From the NCBI RefSeq assembly GCF_020034665.1, contig NZ_JAIQDI010000002.1:1550001-1614000 (forward strand): 64,000 nt of DNA, in the 5' to 3' direction. Below the pieces are notes generated by a model, which saw nothing but the letters and a program-made list of their open reading frames with translations, searched no databases and had not been told where the DNA came from. Shown here in pieces: positions 7,466 to 17,187 of the stretch. The first letter of the stretch is position 1, and each line of letters begins with the position of its first letter. The position numbers were made by a program, and so were the translations under genes. Source of the stretch: Niabella beijingensis (GTDB lineage: Bacteria; Bacteroidota; Bacteroidia; Chitinophagales; Chitinophagaceae).

Positions 7466-9748
7466 ATGAAAACCCTGTCTTCCATAGAACTCCATTTGGA
7501 TCAGGTAGCTCCCGGTCTGCGCCTGTACATTGATGCCCGCAAACCGGATACCCTGTTTGACGGGGAGGAGGATGCGGCCGAACATAACGAAGCGCGGTAC
7601 CAGCTGATGGAAGGTTTTTTTTATGATTATGCGTTCAACCATCCCGGTTACCAGCTGGGCGATGTGGGGGAGAATATCATCATCCCGCATAAAAGAAATA
7701 CACATACGGGTACCCTAGCGCCAAATATTTTTACGGGCACGCTCACCATTCCTATATTATCCAACCACCAGCCGGAGCCGGTTACAAGCATCGAGCTGGA
7801 AGTTCAGTCCACCAAAACCAGCTACCGCAACGATTACCGGGATATGCTGGAGCTGATCACCGAAAAATGTACCGACCTGCTGTTGCAGTCCAACGCGCCG
7901 GCCGCGCATTATTTCGACATTGATTATACAAAAAACAGCCAGACCCTTTATCAAAAATTTGCGTTCATCAAATCGGTGATCGGTACAGATGAGTTTGCCG
8001 AAGCCATTCACCGCATTGTTACGGCACCCGTTACCCAATGGGCAGACGCGCCGGAACCGCGGGATGTACGCCAGCTGCGCCGTCTCTCCAACACGCATGT
8101 AAAGGAGCTATTAAAAGGCGGCAGTCCGGCCATCCTCCCGGAGTCCTTAAAAAAAGCCGGGTTCCACAGCCTGCCCCGGCGCATTGCGGCCACGCGCAAA
8201 ACAGACGCGGTGGATACACCGGAGAACCGTTTTGTAAAACATGCGCTGGAAGTGTTCTTACAATTTTGTACGGAGGTGCACAACGTGGCGGCTCCGCAAA
8301 GCAAGCTGTATAAGGAATCGCTCTTGCTCATCCGCACGCTGGAAGGTTTTTTGCACCACAGCCTCTTTGCAAAAATTTCCGCACCCACCACGCTCCGGCT
8401 CAACAGTCCGGTATTGCAACGCAAGGAGGGCTACCGGGAGGTGCTGCGCACCTGGCTGTTGTTTGATGCAGCGGCGCGACTGGTGTGGACGGGCGGCGAT
8501 GATGTGTACCAGGGTGGTAAAAAAGATGTGGCCACGCTGTATGAGTACTGGCTGTTCTTTAAGCTGCTGTCGCTCTTTCAGTCCCTGTTCCAGTTAAACG
8601 CGGAGGATATCAGCCAGCTTATCGAAAAAACGGAAGACGGGCTCAACCTGCGGCTCAAACAGGGCCGGCATTATCCCGTAAAAGGGGTGTACGATGCGGG
8701 TAGTCGTAAGCTGTCCATCCGCTTTAGCTACAACCGTTCCTTTAGCGGCAGCAAATCCTACCCGGATGCCGGCAGCTGGACCATGCACATGCGGCCGGAC
8801 TATACGCTTTCCTTCTGGCCCGCGGGCATTACCGAGGCGGAGGCCGAGCTGCAGGAGCTCATCGTGCACATACATTTTGATGCCAAGTATAAGATTGATC
8901 ACCTCAATAAATTTTTAGAGCCTTCCTCCAACGCTGCGCTGGCGCAGGAAAAAAAGGACAACAGCAAGGGCATTTATAAAAATGCCGACCTGCTTAAAAT
9001 GCATGCGTATAAGGATGCCATCCGGCGCACGGGTGGGGCCTATGTGCTGTACCCGGGGCATAAGGACCTTACCCGCAAGGGTTTTCATGAAATACTGCCC
9101 GGACTGGGCGCCTTCCCGGTGCGGCCTTCCAAAACGGAGGATGGCACCGGCGCCTTAAAAGCCTTTATCACGGCCATTATCGATCATTTTATCAACCGCA
9201 GTTCCCAGCGGGAAAAATGGGCCTATCATACTTTTGACGTATTCAGGCAAAAGCCGGGGGAAGACAACATACTCAACGAGCCCTTGCCGGAGCCCTACGG
9301 CGCCAACCGGGATCTGTTGCCGGACGATAGTTTTGTGCTCATCGGCTATTATAAATCGGCCGAGCAGCTGGCCTGGATCCGGCAGCATCACCTGTACAAT
9401 TTCAGGACCGGCAGCGGGGCAGGGGGCCTGGTGCTGGATGCGCCCACCGTAAGCGCCCGGTATCTGCTGTTGCATACCGCCGGGCAGCAGCAGTCCGGCG
9501 AGCTGTGGAAGATCATCAGTAAGGGTCCGCAGGTCTTTTCCCGGCAGGAGCTGGTGGACAAAAACTATCCTTCCCCCACGCAATCCCATTACCTGGTCAT
9601 CCGCCTGGCGCCCGTGCCGGAGCCGGAGTTGCACCACCTGCAATGGCATTTTAAAAACCTGCCCAACTATACATCCGGCAGGGCCTCCGCGGTTCCCTTT
9701 ACCGCCACCCTGGCGCAGTTCATGAAGGTGGTACAGGGCAGGGAGTAG
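7466..9748 (+). CDS. DUF2357 / PD-(D/E)XK nuclease partner of McrB
   Basis: I place the start at ATG 7466 (MKTLSSIELHLDQV), 1 nt after the upstream stop. A longer TTG frame from 7430 would overlap the McrB-like gene by 35 nt. The product is 760 residues. It has the DUF2357 character (LYEYWLFFKLL) and nuclease motifs: RPDYTLSF near residue 440 supplies the acidic residue of the PD motif, and HFDAKYKID near 471 gives the D-x-K. NADLLKMHAYKDAI is the usual helix after the core. Together with the preceding AAA gene it forms a two-gene, McrBC-like type IV restriction unit. The specific modified base cannot be read from sequence. Confidence 0.85.
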   Translation: MKTLSSIELHLDQVAPGLRLYIDARKPDTLFDGEEDAAEHNEARYQLMEGFFYDYAFNHPGYQLGDVGENIIIPHKRNTHTGTLAPNIFTGTLTIPILSNHQPEPVTSIELEVQSTKTSYRNDYRDMLELITEKCTDLLLQSNAPAAHYFDIDYTKNSQTLYQKFAFIKSVIGTDEFAEAIHRIVTAPVTQWADAPEPRDVRQLRRLSNTHVKELLKGGSPAILPESLKKAGFHSLPRRIAATRKTDAVDTPENRFVKHALEVFLQFCTEVHNVAAPQSKLYKESLLLIRTLEGFLHHSLFAKISAPTTLRLNSPVLQRKEGYREVLRTWLLFDAAARLVWTGGDDVYQGGKKDVATLYEYWLFFKLLSLFQSLFQLNAEDISQLIEKTEDGLNLRLKQGRHYPVKGVYDAGSRKLSIRFSYNRSFSGSKSYPDAGSWTMHMRPDYTLSFWPAGITEAEAELQELIVHIHFDAKYKIDHLNKFLEPSSNAALAQEKKDNSKGIYKNADLLKMHAYKDAIRRTGGAYVLYPGHKDLTRKGFHEILPGLGAFPVRPSKTEDGTGALKAFITAIIDHFINRSSQREKWAYHTFDVFRQKPGEDNILNEPLPEPYGANRDLLPDDSFVLIGYYKSAEQLAWIRQHHLYNFRTGSGAGGLVLDAPTVSARYLLLHTAGQQQSGELWKIISKGPQVFSRQELVDKNYPSPTQSHYLVIRLAPVPEPELHHLQWHFKNLPNYTSGRASAVPFTATLAQFMKVVQGRE

Positions 9749-9783
9749 CGCTATCGGCATCACAGTAGTAAGATCTTTTTTTT

Positions 9784-9951
9784 GGGCGTGCCCCCAGCCC
9801 ACCAACGCATCGGGACCTACACACGGCTGGGGTCGGGCTATCCGCTGCTACTCCGCCGCAATACCCACTGCACAAAGGCTTCAGCGGGGTATCCGCTGCT
9901 ATCCCTCACGCGGCATCCGTGCTATAAACCCGGTTTGCGTTTAAAGAAGAA
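9784..9951 (+). repeat. 'GGGCGTGCCC' intergenic element, copy c
   Basis: It starts 35 nt after the nuclease stop codon with GGGCGTGCCCCCAGCCC, then GGGTCGGGCTATCCGCTGC, and ends CTATCCCTCACGCGGC. It is followed by a CCCGGTTTGCGTTTAAAGAA tail that recurs after copy d. The centre is replaced relative to copies b and d. Confidence 0.65.
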
Positions 9952-9967
9952 GGACCATTCCCCCTCA

Positions 9968-10300
9968 CGTCATCCTGAGCGCATCCCGACGAAAGTAGGA
10001 TTGTCGTACGTCATCCTGAGCGCAACGCAGTGGAGTCGAAGGGTCTCCCAATTGTCGCACTGCCCGATATTACAGAGGTGTTTCGGCTGCGCGTTGCTCC
10101 GCTCAACACGACGAAAGCAGGGTTAGTGTACGTCATCCTGAGCGCAATGCAGTGGAGTCGAAGGGTCTCCCAATTGTCGCACTGCCCGATATTACAGAGG
10201 TGTTTCGGCTGCGCGTTGCTCCGCTCAACACGACGAAAGTATGATTGTCGTACGTCATCCTGAGCGAAACGCAGTGGAGCCGAAGGATCTCCGTAACTAT
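9968..10300 (+). repeat. 122-bp tandem repeat array 1
   Basis: Units begin CGTCATCCTGAGCG at 9968 (a short 41-bp partial), 10009, 10131 and 10253. The two full units are exactly 122 bp long. Each has CGCAGTGGAG, GATATTACAGAGGTGTTTCGG and GCTCCGCTCAACACGACGAA. The last unit is partial and is followed by a short AT-rich spacer also found after array 3. The frames that cross the array are by-products of the repeat. Confidence 0.85.
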
Positions 10301-10325
10301 AACATAAAAGAAACGAAAACCCTTT

Positions 10326-10353
10326 GTCATGCTGAGCTTGACGAAGCATGAGC
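10326..10353. repeat. Short REP-like hairpin (TCATGCT/AGCATGA)
   Basis: TCATGCT and AGCATGA arms enclose GAGCTTGACGA. The same unit, with the same upstream spacer, occurs at 20311-20337, and a version with an inserted palindrome at 22813-22858. This piece closes the composite repeat block 9784-10353. Confidence 0.65.
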
Positions 10354-10494
10354 CCTAAAGCAGGACCTCTAGTAGCCGTTACAGTGTACTTGTAATACGG
10401 TTTTCCGTAAAAATCGCCTAGAGCTAGGTGATACCTTTGTACAAACGAGCGGTATTGGCAGAAATTTTTTTTAAAGGGAAAAGGCTGTTCTAAA

Positions 10495-10568
10495 TTTTTT
10501 CCTATATTTAAAGGACCAAACAAAGATTAACGACTGATGAAATTGCCTATAACTGCGCATAATTCGCC
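10495..10568 (+). repeat. 74-bp direct repeat, copy 1
   Basis: From TTTTTTCCTATATTTAAAG to GCGCATAATTCGCC this matches 21868-21941 with about four mismatches and no gaps. It ends 27 nt before the AbiH gene. The second copy lies upstream of the NERD gene, so it may carry a promoter or leader shared by two defence genes. Confidence 0.7.
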
Positions 10569-10595
10569 TTCAATTTCAAGTGATTAATTATCGGC

Positions 10596-11663
10596 ATGAA
10601 GAAGAATAGACTAATAATAATAGGTAATGGTTTTGATATTGCACATGGATTAAAAACGAAATATTCTGATTTCATTGACTGGTTATTGTGTAGCTCCTAT
10701 AATAGATACGAGCAAAACAATTATTGCCATGAGGACGATGGTTTTTGTTTTGGGAATAAGCACGCAGGAAATCGTTATTTCATTCGAGATAAAAGCGATA
10801 TTACTGCCAAAGAAGTTCATGCAATTATGAAAACCCGTTCCGACTTTTTTGTCATCAAAAACAATTTTCTCAGCCAATTAATTTCTAAAGTTTATGATGA
10901 AAAGAAATGGGTTGATATTGAATCTACGTATTTTATAAGACTGCTTCAGTCGTTTCAAAATTATAATTATGCTTATCCCTACCATGAAGCTCAAAATGAA
11001 AGCGTTTTAAATTTGATACGTAAGCTGCATAAAGAATTGGATTATATTATGGGCAAACTGGCTGAATATTTAGAAATCGTAAATGCCGGAATTAATGAAG
11101 ATAACCTGTTGCATGATCCCAGGGCCAATATTTCAAATGTGTTAGCACCCGATAAGGAAGTAAAGACAATGTATCTAAACTTTAACTATACAGATACCAT
11201 AATAAAAAAATCCTATGGGTATGAAAGTGAAGTTAATTACATTCATGGCCGCCTTGGGTATAGGGATAATCCAATTGTTTTTGGATATGGAGATGAAGCT
11301 ACTGAAGAAATTCAAAGATTGGAGCACCTGGGCGTGAATGAGTACTTGAGAAAACTCAAATCGTTTGCTTATCTCAAGGCTCCGAACTACAAAAAACTGT
11401 TATCATTTATCGATTCAGAGCCATTTGAGGTGCATATTATCGGGCACTCTTGTGGCATTACTGATCGGGCATTGCTTAAAGAAATTTTTGAACATAAAAA
11501 TTGTGATAGCATTAGAGTCTTTTTCTACGTAAGAGAAAATGGTACGGATAGTTTTGAAGAAACGACTCTTGAAATCTCCCGGCATTTTTCGAATAAGCAA
11601 TTAATGCGACGCAAACTAGTGAATAAGGATAATATGGACTATATACCGCAGTTCAAGGGCTGA
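10596..11663 (+). CDS. abiH: AbiH family abortive infection protein
   Basis: This 355-residue protein begins KKNRLIIIGNGFDIAHGLKTKYSDF, the typical AbiH N-terminus. YLNFNYTDTI followed by YIHGRLGYRDNPIVFGYGDE is the family's second conserved block. AbiH proteins give resistance to phages; the biochemical mechanism is not clear from sequence. The gene is AT-rich compared with the McrBC-like pair. It precedes gajA by 71 nt on the same strand and could be co-transcribed with Gabija, although a separate system is equally possible. Confidence 0.85.
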   Translation: MKKNRLIIIGNGFDIAHGLKTKYSDFIDWLLCSSYNRYEQNNYCHEDDGFCFGNKHAGNRYFIRDKSDITAKEVHAIMKTRSDFFVIKNNFLSQLISKVYDEKKWVDIESTYFIRLLQSFQNYNYAYPYHEAQNESVLNLIRKLHKELDYIMGKLAEYLEIVNAGINEDNLLHDPRANISNVLAPDKEVKTMYLNFNYTDTIIKKSYGYESEVNYIHGRLGYRDNPIVFGYGDEATEEIQRLEHLGVNEYLRKLKSFAYLKAPNYKKLLSFIDSEPFEVHIIGHSCGITDRALLKEIFEHKNCDSIRVFFYVRENGTDSFEETTLEISRHFSNKQLMRRKLVNKDNMDYIPQFKG

Positions 11664-11734
11664 TATACTTTGCTGACTTTTTAGTTGCTTTTGGCCAATT
11701 ATTAAAATGATATAAATCAAATCCAATTAATCAC

Positions 11735-13888
11735 ATGTACATTTCAAAAGTTAGTTTAGTTAATTATAGAAACTTCTTGAATGCCAAGTTTCTTTTTAAA
11801 GAGGGGATAAATACAATTATTGGAGAAAATGGTTCTGGTAAGACAAATCTTTTTAGAGCAATTCGGTTATTATTAGAAGATGCGTCCTTGCAATATTCCT
11901 ACAAACTTTCGGAAAGTGATTTTAATCGAGCATTGGGAAATTGGAAAGGCCATTGGATTATTATTAGTATTGAATTTGATAAGATAAATAATGAGGAAGC
12001 TATTCAAGCATTATTTGTTCATGGTGCAGGGGTAATTGGGGAAGCTCATGTTGAGAAGGCTAGCTATAACTTATTTTTCCGACCTAAGGCTGATATAAGA
12101 CAACGGTTGTCAGAATTGACTGCTGGGGATACGGAAGGGTTAAATGCCATTTTAGAACCATTAACAATAAAAGATAATTACGAAACATTTTTTACAGGAA
12201 AGAGTACTGCTGATTTCAATGATCCACAAGTGTATAAGCAGCTTGTTGGCGATTTCGAAGAAGTGATTTTTCCGGCGACAATTGACGCTTCCTTATTTGG
12301 TGCGAAAATCCCTCATCAACTTTCGGTTTCAAAAGAAATCTCGTTTACATTCATTCAAGCTTTACGAGACGTTATCAGCGATTTTCACAATAATCGAACA
12401 AACCCTTTGTTAACCCTATTAAAGAATAAAAGTGGGGAAATAAAAGAGGAAGATTACCAACCTATTAGTGATTTGGTAAAACAGTTAAATGAAAGCATAG
12501 AATCGCTTGATGATGTTGAGAATATCAGAAAAGATATAAGAACCACAATACAAGATGCGGTAGGGCAAACCTATTCTCCTTCCTCTCTTTCTATTAGATC
12601 AAGTGTGCCTAGTGAGGCCGATAAACTATTACAATCGTTAAAACTCTTTATTGGCGAACCCGATGAGGCCTATGAAGGAGGAATACATGAACTAAGCCTA
12701 GGTGGAGCAAATTTAATATTTCTAACATTAAAACTATTGGAATTTAAGTATCAAAAATCGAATGATACTTTTGCCAATTTTTTAATAATAGAAGAGCCTG
12801 AAGCACATATTCACAATCACATACAAAAGACATTGTTTGATAAGTTAGACTATGGGGATACACAAATAATGTATTCAACTCATTCGACTCAAATATCTGA
12901 AGTAAGTAATGTCGAGAAGATTAACATCTTGGCAAAAAAGATGAATAATGCTGAGGTATATCAGCCCTCAACCAGATTAGGAGCGGAAAGCATTAGTGAA
13001 ATCCAACGTTATCTAGATGCAGTGAGAACAAATTTATTATTTGCAAAAGGAGTAATATTAGTAGAAGGTGATGCAGAAGAAATACTAATCCCTCAAATGA
13101 TTAAAAAGGCGTTTGGCGTTAGCTTGGATGAGTTAGGAATAAGCCTAATTAATATCAGAAGTACTGGATTTACCAATGTAGCGCAGCTTTTCCATAATGA
13201 CAGGATACAGAGAAAATGTAGTATTGTAACAGACTTGGATGAAGCTATTTGTGATACAACTATTTTGGAGGGAGATGATGAGCCGCTTAAGAAGTATAAA
13301 AATCGAGTAGCACAATCAAAGAAAAAAGGGTTAGAACGTAAAGTAATATTAGATACGTTTATTCATGGCAATAATTGGATTAATACTTTTTATGCTGATT
13401 ATACCTTTGAGGTAGATTTTATACAAAAAGGGAACGATTTTGAAGTTGTAAATATTATTGACAAGGTATATACTCATCCTGGCGTACGTCAGCAATCAAA
13501 GGAAGATTTAGAATCAGATGATGTTGCCGTTTATGGCAAACGTGTTTTAACAATGGCAAAGCAAGAGGGCAAAGGTTGGTTTGCTATTTTGCTTGCAAAT
13601 GAAATTTTTTGGCGTACTAACATACCAGAATATATTATTGATGCTGTGGTTTTTGCTAAAGACTCATTTTCAAATCACGTTATTGCCGATATAGTTGATT
13701 ACAGGATCAGGAAAAACCTAGAGGAAGATGATTCCCTGGATTTCACAGCTTGTAATGCCATTTTAGAACAATATAGAAAAGGAGAAGTTGAGTTGGAAAC
13801 AGTAATTAAAGGAATAGAAGATGTTATTGCTGATGATCAAATTGTAACCTTACTTAAAAGTATTGAACTAAATGTTTTATTGGGATAA
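11735..13888 (+). CDS. gajA: Gabija GajA: OLD-family ATPase/TOPRIM nuclease
   Basis: This is a 717-residue SMC/ABC-like ATPase with GENGSGKT at residues 30-37, a signature-like LSLGGA, and Walker B FLIIEEPEAHIHNH. A C-terminal TOPRIM domain follows, with ILVEGDAEE near 441 and the acidic VTDLDEA near 495. OLD-family proteins with this layout next to a UvrD-like helicase are GajA, a nucleotide-sensing DNA-nicking enzyme of Gabija. It is longer than the Bacillus prototype as I recall it. It overlaps gajB by 17 nt, which indicates translational coupling. Low GC suggests recent transfer. Confidence 0.88.
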   Translation: MYISKVSLVNYRNFLNAKFLFKEGINTIIGENGSGKTNLFRAIRLLLEDASLQYSYKLSESDFNRALGNWKGHWIIISIEFDKINNEEAIQALFVHGAGVIGEAHVEKASYNLFFRPKADIRQRLSELTAGDTEGLNAILEPLTIKDNYETFFTGKSTADFNDPQVYKQLVGDFEEVIFPATIDASLFGAKIPHQLSVSKEISFTFIQALRDVISDFHNNRTNPLLTLLKNKSGEIKEEDYQPISDLVKQLNESIESLDDVENIRKDIRTTIQDAVGQTYSPSSLSIRSSVPSEADKLLQSLKLFIGEPDEAYEGGIHELSLGGANLIFLTLKLLEFKYQKSNDTFANFLIIEEPEAHIHNHIQKTLFDKLDYGDTQIMYSTHSTQISEVSNVEKINILAKKMNNAEVYQPSTRLGAESISEIQRYLDAVRTNLLFAKGVILVEGDAEEILIPQMIKKAFGVSLDELGISLINIRSTGFTNVAQLFHNDRIQRKCSIVTDLDEAICDTTILEGDDEPLKKYKNRVAQSKKKGLERKVILDTFIHGNNWINTFYADYTFEVDFIQKGNDFEVVNIIDKVYTHPGVRQQSKEDLESDDVAVYGKRVLTMAKQEGKGWFAILLANEIFWRTNIPEYIIDAVVFAKDSFSNHVIADIVDYRIRKNLEEDDSLDFTACNAILEQYRKGEVELETVIKGIEDVIADDQIVTLLKSIELNVLLG

Positions 13889-15671
13889 AGGTGATTTAAA
13901 TCAAGAGCAAGAGGATGCGATTCTACATCCTGAAAGCGTTTTGTTGATTGCATGTCCCGGCAGTGGAAAGACAAGGACTTTGACTTATAAAATAGCTTAT
14001 GAATTAAGCAGGCTTAAATCGATAAAAGAATATGTAATTGCGATTACTTACACCAACAATGCTGCAGACGAAATAAAGGAAAGAGTTGAGCTACTGGGAG
14101 TAGATACAAGTCAATTGTGGATAGGTACTATCCACTCTTTTTGCTCAGAATGGATTTTACGCCCATACTATCTCTATCATAATCGTTTAAAAGATGGCTT
14201 TAGGATCATTAACTCGCATGAATCTGAAAAAATACTTACGACTTTATGTCGGCCATATCAAGACCAAAGAATTACATTTTGGGATTGTGGGATTTTAGCA
14301 AAACCTGATAATCTCTATCTAACTTGCCTTGATACCAATAAACATGAAGCACTTCAAGAAATCTATTCAGAATATTTTAAAATTCTCGAAGAAAATCACC
14401 AAATTGATTTTGAGCAAATCCTATTTTATTCTTACCAAATCTTGCTGGAAAAGCCAATTATCGCCGATGTATTATGCAAGTTGTTCCCTTTCATACTAAT
14501 TGACGAATACCAGGACACAAAAGAGATACAATATCACATCATTTCAAAAATATTGGTCGCAAATAAAGGCTGCTCTAAGACACTAATTGTAGGAGATCCC
14601 AATCAATCCATATATCAATCGTTAGGAGGCTATCCTATGCCTAAAGCCGATTTGGAAACACTATTAGGGTTTGAATTAAAAGAGTTGGGCTTAACACAAA
14701 ATTATAGGTCATCTGAAAAAATTATTACTTATTTCGAGTATTATAAAACTTATGCCAATACCATTGTTGCTTCAGGAAAAACCAAAGATTATGACAGCAT
14801 TATTAGCTATAATTCTGTAGTATCTGTTAATGACTTGATTGAAGAAATTGCCCGACTGTTATTATTCAACATAAACGAAAAAGGGATTTCTCCAAATGAG
14901 ATTTGTATCGCGGCTCCGCAATGGGTTCATATTGCAAGTATCACCAGGCGCTTGATGGTGAGGTTACCTGATTATAGCTTTGATGGCCCTGGAATGGCAC
15001 CTTTTTCCAGAGATATTGATAATTTTTGGTTCAAAGTATCCAGAATTGTATTGACAGAGCCATCTCCTTTTATGTATGTGCGAAGGTTAAGATGGAGTAG
15101 AGAAGTGCTGCATGATCTAGGTGCAGCAGGCATAGATGTTTCTGACTTAACGAGCAAAAGCTTTTTATCTATTTGTAATGGTATTGATTTTGATGAAAAG
15201 GATGGCTTGAATTATCTGAGGTTATTTTTTGCTGAACTATGCCGACAGTTAACTATCAATCTGGAACATTTCTCAACGCTACAGGAACATTATGATTCGT
15301 TTTTTGAAAGTTCACAGGCCAGAATACAGCGGCTTATCCATGAAGGAAATCCTTACATTGGTGATATTGAGAACTTTCGAAAAGTCTTCAAGCAAAAAGA
15401 TGGAATAACCGTTTCGACGCTTCATGGAATAAAAGGAGAAGAATATGACACTATGATTGGCTTTGCATTGCTGAATGATCTTGTTCCTCATTTTAATGAT
15501 CCCAATGGAAATGAAAACTCAAAGAAATTATTATATGTGTTAGCATCAAGAGCCAAAAAGCATTTACACATAATATCCGAAACTGGAAGAAGAATAACTC
15601 GGTTTAATCCTTCGGGTTTATTGCCAACACCTCATTTACGAAGCTACAGTTACCAATATGATAATTTTTAG
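13872..15671 (+). CDS. gajB: Gabija GajB: UvrD-like helicase
   Basis: This 599-residue superfamily 1 helicase has Walker A ACPGSGKT (28-35), GTIHSFCSEW, Walker B FILIDEYQDT (near 210), TQNYRSSEK and VSTLHGIKGEEYD (near 513). The core helicase motifs look intact. In Gabija, GajB acts with GajA and consumes nucleotides when DNA ends are present. The 17-nt overlap with gajA supports a two-gene operon. It converges with the next gene, with 21 nt between stop codons and no obvious terminator. Confidence 0.88.
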   Translation: MFYWDKGDLNQEQEDAILHPESVLLIACPGSGKTRTLTYKIAYELSRLKSIKEYVIAITYTNNAADEIKERVELLGVDTSQLWIGTIHSFCSEWILRPYYLYHNRLKDGFRIINSHESEKILTTLCRPYQDQRITFWDCGILAKPDNLYLTCLDTNKHEALQEIYSEYFKILEENHQIDFEQILFYSYQILLEKPIIADVLCKLFPFILIDEYQDTKEIQYHIISKILVANKGCSKTLIVGDPNQSIYQSLGGYPMPKADLETLLGFELKELGLTQNYRSSEKIITYFEYYKTYANTIVASGKTKDYDSIISYNSVVSVNDLIEEIARLLLFNINEKGISPNEICIAAPQWVHIASITRRLMVRLPDYSFDGPGMAPFSRDIDNFWFKVSRIVLTEPSPFMYVRRLRWSREVLHDLGAAGIDVSDLTSKSFLSICNGIDFDEKDGLNYLRLFFAELCRQLTINLEHFSTLQEHYDSFFESSQARIQRLIHEGNPYIGDIENFRKVFKQKDGITVSTLHGIKGEEYDTMIGFALLNDLVPHFNDPNGNENSKKLLYVLASRAKKHLHIISETGRRITRFNPSGLLPTPHLRSYSYQYDNF

Positions 15672-15692
15672 AGTTATTCAGAAGCCTACAAG

Positions 15693-16571
15693 TCATGGGA
15701 ATTGTAAAAGTAACATTCTGATATTGTGGGTTGTCTTTAGATAGTTTGAAAAGCGAAGTATTTGAAAGATATCATCCTCATTATTATTTACGTTTCTGTA
15801 ATCATCAAAATCATTTATGAATTCAATAAACTGTCTTTGAGAAAAACTAAAATCTCTATTGTAAGAAGTATTTAGAATTTTTAAGAGTTGATTTGAAAAC
15901 CGGAAATCATCACTTAATATCTCTCCACCGTGCCAAGCCACATCACCACCGCTTTTTGAATAAGAATAATGATGATCATGAGTATTAACTAAGGTATGCG
16001 GAGGAATCGAAATGTGATGACGAAGAAAAGGATTTGAACCTAGTAAAATATCCCTTTGTGAAGATGTGTCGTGTAGCTCAAAATCTCTATCAAAAAATGG
16101 GTTGAAACGATAGAATTTCATAAGCCAATCGGCATCCAATAACTTTTCGTACTCCGCAATTTCTAAAGTAAGCGGGGCTACATATAAACTGTACTGTTGG
16201 GGAGGTTTGTTGAGCTGAAACAAAATATTGTGTTGTAAATCTTGCGCAGTTTTTGCTTGCTTACGTAGTTGAAAATATAAAATTGGATTACCTGACAGAT
16301 TGTTATTCTTCCGGTAATTAATAATATTTGCTAGCGGCTTTTTCTGAAATTGCAGAGCAATAGGGCTAATTGGGTTCAATCCATGAGAAACCTTAAACTG
16401 CAAGTAAATAGGAATAAAACGATTAAATAATTTATCGGCACCTGTAGTTTGTTCGTCTACAGAAATAAGCCTAAATCGTTTAGACCAAAATGGCGTAATG
16501 TATCCCAAATATGAAGAAACGTCAGATTCTATTTGGTTTTCACTTAGCTGGCTATCAATTTTAAAAGACAT
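15693..16571 (-). CDS. Unknown protein, possible PD-(D/E)XK-type nuclease
   Basis: I do not recognise this 292-residue AT-rich protein with confidence. The N-terminus (SENQIESDVSSYLGYITPFW) followed by QTTGADKLFNRFIPIYLQFKVS has the layout of a nuclease fold: an acidic residue in GAD and a Q-x-K strand about 12 residues later. The C-terminal half has several His/Asp-rich stretches (HHISIPPHTLVNTHDHHYSYS). It lies 24 nt downstream of the XRE gene 16596-17015 on the same strand, so the two form an operon. The context suggests a defence effector under XRE control. Nuclease function is inference. Confidence 0.55.
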   Translation of the reverse strand: MSFKIDSQLSENQIESDVSSYLGYITPFWSKRFRLISVDEQTTGADKLFNRFIPIYLQFKVSHGLNPISPIALQFQKKPLANIINYRKNNNLSGNPILYFQLRKQAKTAQDLQHNILFQLNKPPQQYSLYVAPLTLEIAEYEKLLDADWLMKFYRFNPFFDRDFELHDTSSQRDILLGSNPFLRHHISIPPHTLVNTHDHHYSYSKSGGDVAWHGGEILSDDFRFSNQLLKILNTSYNRDFSFSQRQFIEFINDFDDYRNVNNNEDDIFQILRFSNYLKTTHNIRMLLLQFP

Positions 16572-16595
16572 ATAGGAGAATTGAGTTCATCTGTG

Positions 16596-17015
16596 TTACT
16601 TCCCCTCAATCAACCTTTCCAACCGCACCATCATTTCATCCTTCTCCTTTAGCATCCTTTCGTACAAAGCCATCTTTTCTTCATGGAGTTTTAAGACAGC
16701 ATCAACAGGATTGTAGTTATTGATTACACCGCCTACTTGAGCATTGTCGTTGAACGTGCTCGCTATCACATTCACCGCCTGTTCCTCGTCAAAATTCTGG
16801 ATGGCTTCGGCGGGTATTTTAAGGGCGGCGGAGATCTGTTGCAGCAGGGCGGCATCGATGGTTTGTTTTTGCTCCAGCAGGGAAATTTTTTGCTGGTTCC
16901 AGTCATCGCCCAGATCGGCAGCCAGGGCATCCTGCTTGATGCCCAGCATTTCGCGAAAACGCTTTACATTACGGCCTTCGTGTATCTTTTTCTCCATAGC
17001 ATCTGTATTTGTCAT
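16596..17015 (-). CDS. XRE-family HTH regulator, copy 1
   Basis: This 139-residue protein has an N-terminal helix-turn-helix (residues about 13-65: NVKRFREMLGIKQDALAADL ... NQQKISLLEQ) and a C-terminal coiled coil (KLHEEKMALYERMLKEKDEMM). The coiled coil probably mediates oligomerisation. The first 80 codons and the start region are identical at the DNA level to the copy at 30162-30587, while the C-terminal third differs. A TAAATTTG box ends 5 nt before the ATG. It most likely represses its own operon, which includes the nuclease-like gene 24 nt downstream. Confidence 0.85.
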   Translation of the reverse strand: MTNTDAMEKKIHEGRNVKRFREMLGIKQDALAADLGDDWNQQKISLLEQKQTIDAALLQQISAALKIPAEAIQNFDEEQAVNVIASTFNDNAQVGGVINNYNPVDAVLKLHEEKMALYERMLKEKDEMMVRLERLIEGK

Positions 17016-17044
17016 AGGTTCAAATTTAGGGTGAATAAACGAAA
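16786..17044. repeat. 259-bp identical tract shared with 30358-30616
   Basis: Positions 16786-17044 equal 30358-30616 base for base by eye, in the same orientation, offset by 13,572 bp. Beyond 17044 the similarity falls but continues (CCTTTATAAAGATACGTAAA). It covers the HTH half of both XRE genes and their shared upstream region. Confidence 0.85.
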
Positions 17045-17187
17045 TAGCGGTCCTTTATAAAGATACGTAAAATACAGGTATAAATAACCGGGCGGCGGCG
17101 GGTATTTGCACCCTCACCCCGGGCGCCTTGGGGAATGGAGCCGAAGGCCGCCCGGCTGAACACCCCGCCAGAATGACTTTGCTGTAC
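17016..17187 (-). promoter_or_regulatory. Shared upstream region of the XRE gene, TAAATTTG box
   Basis: On the minus strand TAAATTTG (17020-17027) fits the Bacteroidota -7 consensus TAnnTTTG and is only 5 nt from the ATG, so transcription would begin at or next to the start codon. The same arrangement is kept in the second XRE copy. No good -33 TTTG was found. Confidence 0.35.

Noticed and set aside
10596..15671. abiH, gajA and gajB as a single three-gene system
   Set aside because: gajA and gajB overlap, but abiH is 71 nt away and AbiH works alone in known cases; joint transcription is possible but not shown.
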